A stretch of 8,184 bases of DNA. It comes from JAAAPF01 sp964481035 (GTDB lineage: Bacteria > Pseudomonadota > Alphaproteobacteria > Geminicoccales > Geminicoccaceae). The stretch spans positions 1-8,184 of the forward strand of contig CAYZSE010000135.1 in NCBI GenBank assembly GCA_964481035.1, in the 5' to 3' direction. The translations under genes were made by a program, and so were the position numbers. This document shows, in pieces, positions 5,454 to 8,184 of the stretch. Positions within the stretch are counted from its first letter, which is position 1. Each line of letters opens with the position of its first letter. Under the pieces are notes generated by a model. That model had not been told where the DNA came from, ran no database searches, and saw only the letters and a list, made by a program, of their open reading frames with translations.

Positions 5454-7859
5454 CCCCTCGGGCGTGTTGATCGCCAGGCCGTCGGGCGCGCCGCTCGTCG
5501 CGAACTTCGGCGTCGGCGCGCTGGCGGCCGCGGGCTCCGGCGCGCCCGCGAAGTGCACCGTGCGCTGCGGGAACGGGATCTCGATGCCCAGCTCGTCGAA
5601 GCGCCTCTTCAGCCGACGGTTGTATTCGCGGCCCACGGTCCATTGCTGCAGCGGGCGGGTCTTGAAGCGCGCCTTGATGACCACCGCGCTGTCGGCAAAG
5701 CGGTCGACGCCCGCGATCTCCAAGGGCTGGAGGATGAGGCGGCGGAAGGCCCGGTCGCGCTGCAGCTCGGCGCCCACCTCGGCCATGACCGCCATGACCC
5801 GATCGGCATCCTCTCGGTAGGCGACGCCTACGTCGAAGACGTAATAGGAGTAGTCCTTGGTCAGGTTCGAGATCGTGCTGATGGTGCTGTAGGGGATCGT
5901 GTGCACTTGGCCGTCATAGGCCCTGAGCCGCACGGTCCGCAGCGACACCGCCTCGACCACGCCGTTCTTGCCGCCGAGATCGGCGACGTCGCCGACGGCG
6001 ATGGTGTCCTCGACCAGGATGAAGAAGCCCGTGATGATGTCCTGGACGAGCTGCTGCGAGCCGAAGCCGACGGCGAGGCCGATGACGCCGGCACCGGCGA
6101 GGAGCGGGGCGAGGTTCACGCCGAGCTCGCCGAGCGCGAGCATGCCCCCGGTCACCCAGATGATCACGAAGAGAAAATTGCGGCCGATCGTCAACAGCGT
6201 GCGCGATCGGTTGGAGCGCACCGGCCGGCCGAGATGGTCGGTCTCCTCGATCGCGTTACGGATCATCGTGCTCGAGACCTTCCAGAGCACGTAGGCGATG
6301 GCGAGGGTCAGCCCTGCGGCCAAGAGCGCGTCGCGCAGCACCCCCGCGGCCTCGCTCGCGAGCCAGCCGCCGACGTCGATGCCCCAGGCCTGCAAGATCA
6401 ACGCGAAGGCCAACAGGGTCACCACCACCCGCAGCGTGAAGGCGAGCGGGGTTTGCGCCGCCGAGGTGATGACGTCGCTCACCTCCGCTTCCTCGCCCTC
6501 CTCGAGGGCACGACCTTCACGCCCGGCGAGCACGCGTTCGGTCAACCAGACGTTCACCAGCCGCGTAAGGAACAGCAACGCCGCGGTGAGCCCCATAGCA
6601 CGGACCAAGAAGACCGTTCCGCCGGCGATGTCGAGCGCCCACGCGAGGTAGACGACGAGCCCGAAGCCGATGGCGAAGAGGTGCCAGAGCTTGGCCACCG
6701 TCGCCCATGGCAGGAAGCGCCCGACCAAGCCCGATCTCGCTTCCCCGGCGAGCGCCCGAAAGCCGTTCGCACCGAGCGTGCGAAAGCGCAGGATAAGCCC
6801 GACGTAGAGCAGGAACGTCGCGAAGAAGAGGACGTGCTCGAAGAAGCCGTGGAGCATCCAGGGCAGGCCCAGCGCACGCGCCGCCTGCAGACCGAAATAG
6901 CCGTAGCCCCCGACGGCGATGACGCGGACGATGCGGCGCTGGATTTCGGCGCCGGTCGCCGCCGCGACCGGGAACAGATTCATGTGCGAATTCTTGTAGT
7001 TGAGCAGCGCGCGCACGACCCCGGTGACGGCGGTGACGAAGGCGAGCCCCTCGACCAGCGACCGCGTGACGTCGCGCGTGTAGCTGCCGAGATCGAGGAA
7101 CCAGGCGATGCTCGCCGCCACGGCGACGAACAGGGCCACGGGCACGAGGCGCACCGTCGCGTGCAGGAAGATGGCGACGGCGAAATGCAACGGCGTTGGC
7201 GGCGCATAGGTCGCGAACTGCCCGCGCCATCCGCGCAGCGCCCGGCGCAGCGCGAGAGCGACGGCGAAGCCCACGCCGACGACGAGCGCGATCTGGGCGA
7301 GCGTCTCGATCCAGAAGGCGCGCCGCGCCTCGCTCGTCACCTGCTGCTTCAGCCAAGCGATTAAGAACTGGATCTGATTGGGCGCCGCGAGCACGGCCTC
7401 GATGCTGCTCACGACCGCGGCGATGCGGCGATCGATCTCCGACTGCAGCCAGTGCATGGGCTCCGCGACGATCGAACCTTCGGGCGTGGACGGCCGCTCC
7501 ACGGCGGCGATGGTTCGCAGCGTCTCCAGGACCTTCTGGCGGTCCGCGTCGTTCTCGAGGACTTGAATGACCCGCTCGATCACCGCCGGATCGAGGTCCG
7601 CCGTCCCGTCGACCGACGCCGCCTCGGTGAGCTCGCCCGCAGCCTCGGTGAGCGAGCTCGCTGGCGTCCGTGGCGGTGCGCTCGGACCGGTCTTCTCGGC
7701 GAGCGCTGCGTCGGCGGGCCCTGCATTGACGGGCCCTGCGTCGGCAGGCAAGCCATCGGTCGGAGACGGCTCGGGGGCTTGGGCCGCCGCCGGCAGCGCC
7801 GTTAGCAGGAGCGCCACCAGGAACGCGGCCGGGACGATGCCGCGACGGGCCGACCTCAA
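5448..7859 (-). CDS. Large MscS-family mechanosensitive ion channel (YbiO-like)
   Basis: An 803-residue inner-membrane channel, expected to open under membrane tension and release solutes on osmotic downshock. An N-terminal signal peptide (1-28, ending AAAQA) is followed by a Pro/Ala-rich periplasmic stretch to about 85 and a helical segment to about 180. Around eleven hydrophobic segments follow (183-207 up to 584-617). The pore helix carries the Gly/Ala pattern GAGVIGLAVGFGSQQLVQD (589-607). The MscS beta domain follows (620-680), and IEIPFPQRTV (759-768) is the usual C-terminal motif. Size and layout resemble E. coli YbiO (about 740 residues). The start is taken as TTG at 7859: it gives an exact signal peptide (MRSARRGIVPAAFLVALLL) and overlaps the stop of the DUF1330 gene as TTGA. 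The frame stays open to 8009 only as a shadow of that gene. Confidence 0.9.
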   Translation of the reverse strand: MRSARRGIVPAAFLVALLLTALPAAAQAPEPSPTDGLPADAGPVNAGPADAALAEKTGPSAPPRTPASSLTEAAGELTEAASVDGTADLDPAVIERVIQVLENDADRQKVLETLRTIAAVERPSTPEGSIVAEPMHWLQSEIDRRIAAVVSSIEAVLAAPNQIQFLIAWLKQQVTSEARRAFWIETLAQIALVVGVGFAVALALRRALRGWRGQFATYAPPTPLHFAVAIFLHATVRLVPVALFVAVAASIAWFLDLGSYTRDVTRSLVEGLAFVTAVTGVVRALLNYKNSHMNLFPVAAATGAEIQRRIVRVIAVGGYGYFGLQAARALGLPWMLHGFFEHVLFFATFLLYVGLILRFRTLGANGFRALAGEARSGLVGRFLPWATVAKLWHLFAIGFGLVVYLAWALDIAGGTVFLVRAMGLTAALLFLTRLVNVWLTERVLAGREGRALEEGEEAEVSDVITSAAQTPLAFTLRVVVTLLAFALILQAWGIDVGGWLASEAAGVLRDALLAAGLTLAIAYVLWKVSSTMIRNAIEETDHLGRPVRSNRSRTLLTIGRNFLFVIIWVTGGMLALGELGVNLAPLLAGAGVIGLAVGFGSQQLVQDIITGFFILVEDTIAVGDVADLGGKNGVVEAVSLRTVRLRAYDGQVHTIPYSTISTISNLTKDYSYYVFDVGVAYREDADRVMAVMAEVGAELQRDRAFRRLILQPLEIAGVDRFADSAVVIKARFKTRPLQQWTVGREYNRRLKRRFDELGIEIPFPQRTVHFAGAPEPAAASAPTPKFATSGAPDGLAINTPEGR
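7707..7751. repeat. Three degenerate 15-bp tandem repeats inside the channel gene
   Basis: Units begin at 7707 (TGCGTCGGCGGGCCC), 7722 (TGCATTGACGGGCCC) and 7737 (TGCGTCGGCAGGCAA). Fifteen bases keep the frame, and the units encode consecutive five-residue steps of the GPADA/GPVNA type in the disordered stretch after the signal peptide. This looks like slippage-driven growth of a flexible linker. Confidence 0.6.
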
Positions 7860-8152
7860 GGCGCGTCGACACCGTCGACGATGATCAAGCTCGAGATCGC
7901 GCCGGCGAGCCGGTCCGGCAGGATCCGACGATAGGCCTCCGAGCGATAGAACGCCTCGGCGGTCGCGCGATCGGCGAAGGCGATGTTGGTCGTGCGTGCG
8001 CCCGGCCACGCACCCTCCACCACGTCCTGGTGCCCGCCGCGGATGAGATAGCGCCCGCCGAAGCCGGCGACGACGTCGGGCACGGCCTCCCGGTAGCGGG
8101 CAAAGGCCGTTGCGTCGTGGACGTCGATGATCGCGACGATATAGGCGGTCAT
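7856..8152 (-). CDS. DUF1330 family protein
   Basis: A 98-residue protein matching DUF1330 over its whole length. It starts MTAYIVAIIDVHD, has FARYREAVPDVVAGFGGRYLIRGG (17-40), a VEGAWPGARTTNIAF strand (45-59) and EAFYRSEAYRRI (66-77). Members adopt a ferredoxin-like alpha/beta fold of the dimeric alpha-beta barrel kind. Their biochemical role is generally unknown and none is claimed here. The ATG at 8152 has GGGAG five nucleotides upstream. The stop TGA overlaps the probable TTG start of the channel gene, so the two are likely co-transcribed and coupled. Only 32 bases lie upstream in the window, so any promoter or further operon gene to the right cannot be judged. Confidence 0.9.
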   Translation of the reverse strand: MTAYIVAIIDVHDATAFARYREAVPDVVAGFGGRYLIRGGHQDVVEGAWPGARTTNIAFADRATAEAFYRSEAYRRILPDRLAGAISSLIIVDGVDAP

Positions 8153-8184
8153 GGAAGCTCCCGGCCGGCTGAAACCTCGCGCCT

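Noticed and set aside
5553..7364. 603-codon open frame on the plus strand
   Set aside because: It lies entirely antisense to the MscS channel gene. Its translation is dominated by Arg, Glu, Asp and Gly with no domain or membrane pattern, as expected from the antisense of a GC-rich gene.
7860..8009. Fifty extra N-terminal residues on the MscS channel
   Set aside because: They overlap the DUF1330 gene in another frame, are Arg-rich, and would place the signal peptide internally.

Overview
The window is GC-rich, tightly packed bacterial chromosome. Strong G/C bias at third codon positions leaves long spurious reading frames on both strands. The protein families point to an alphaproteobacterium, probably of the Hyphomicrobiales (rhizobia-like). 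The clues are a PuuD-like amidohydrolase next to a PuuA-like glutamine synthetase, an IbpA/rhizobial-type Hsp20 with a sigma-32-type promoter and a ROSE-like leader, and a large YbiO-type MscS channel. No genus can be named from sequence alone. There is no phage, transposon, CRISPR array, tRNA or rRNA, and nothing I would call an undescribed system.

Left part (38-3595, minus strand): a three-gene cluster read right to left. It encodes a class I glutamine amidotransferase-fold hydrolase of the PuuD type, a glutamine synthetase-family ligase whose start overlaps the hydrolase stop by 11 bp, and a YcaD-like MFS transporter. By analogy with the Puu pathway, the ligase would gamma-glutamylate an amine, the hydrolase would release glutamate from the product, and the transporter would move a related solute. 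The PuuB and PuuC oxidative enzymes are not in the window, so the substrate is unproven. The 92-nt gap between ligase and transporter holds a stable hairpin with a UUCG tetraloop in the mRNA.

Middle (3596-5171): a single-domain cupin gene with its own sigma-70-like promoter and good ribosome binding site, then an Hsp20 gene ending at a strong hairpin. Upstream of hsp20 lie a close match to a heat-shock (RpoH) promoter and a leader whose Shine-Dalgarno sequence can pair with a UUGCU motif, the hallmark of ROSE RNA thermometers. This is the best regulatory finding in the window.

Right part (5172-8184): a small two-helix membrane protein on the plus strand, divergent from hsp20, meets tail to tail (3-bp gap) an 803-residue MscS-family channel. 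The channel most likely starts at a TTG that overlaps the stop of an upstream DUF1330 gene, so the two are probably translationally coupled. The DUF1330 gene is complete, with 32 bases of upstream sequence to the window edge.
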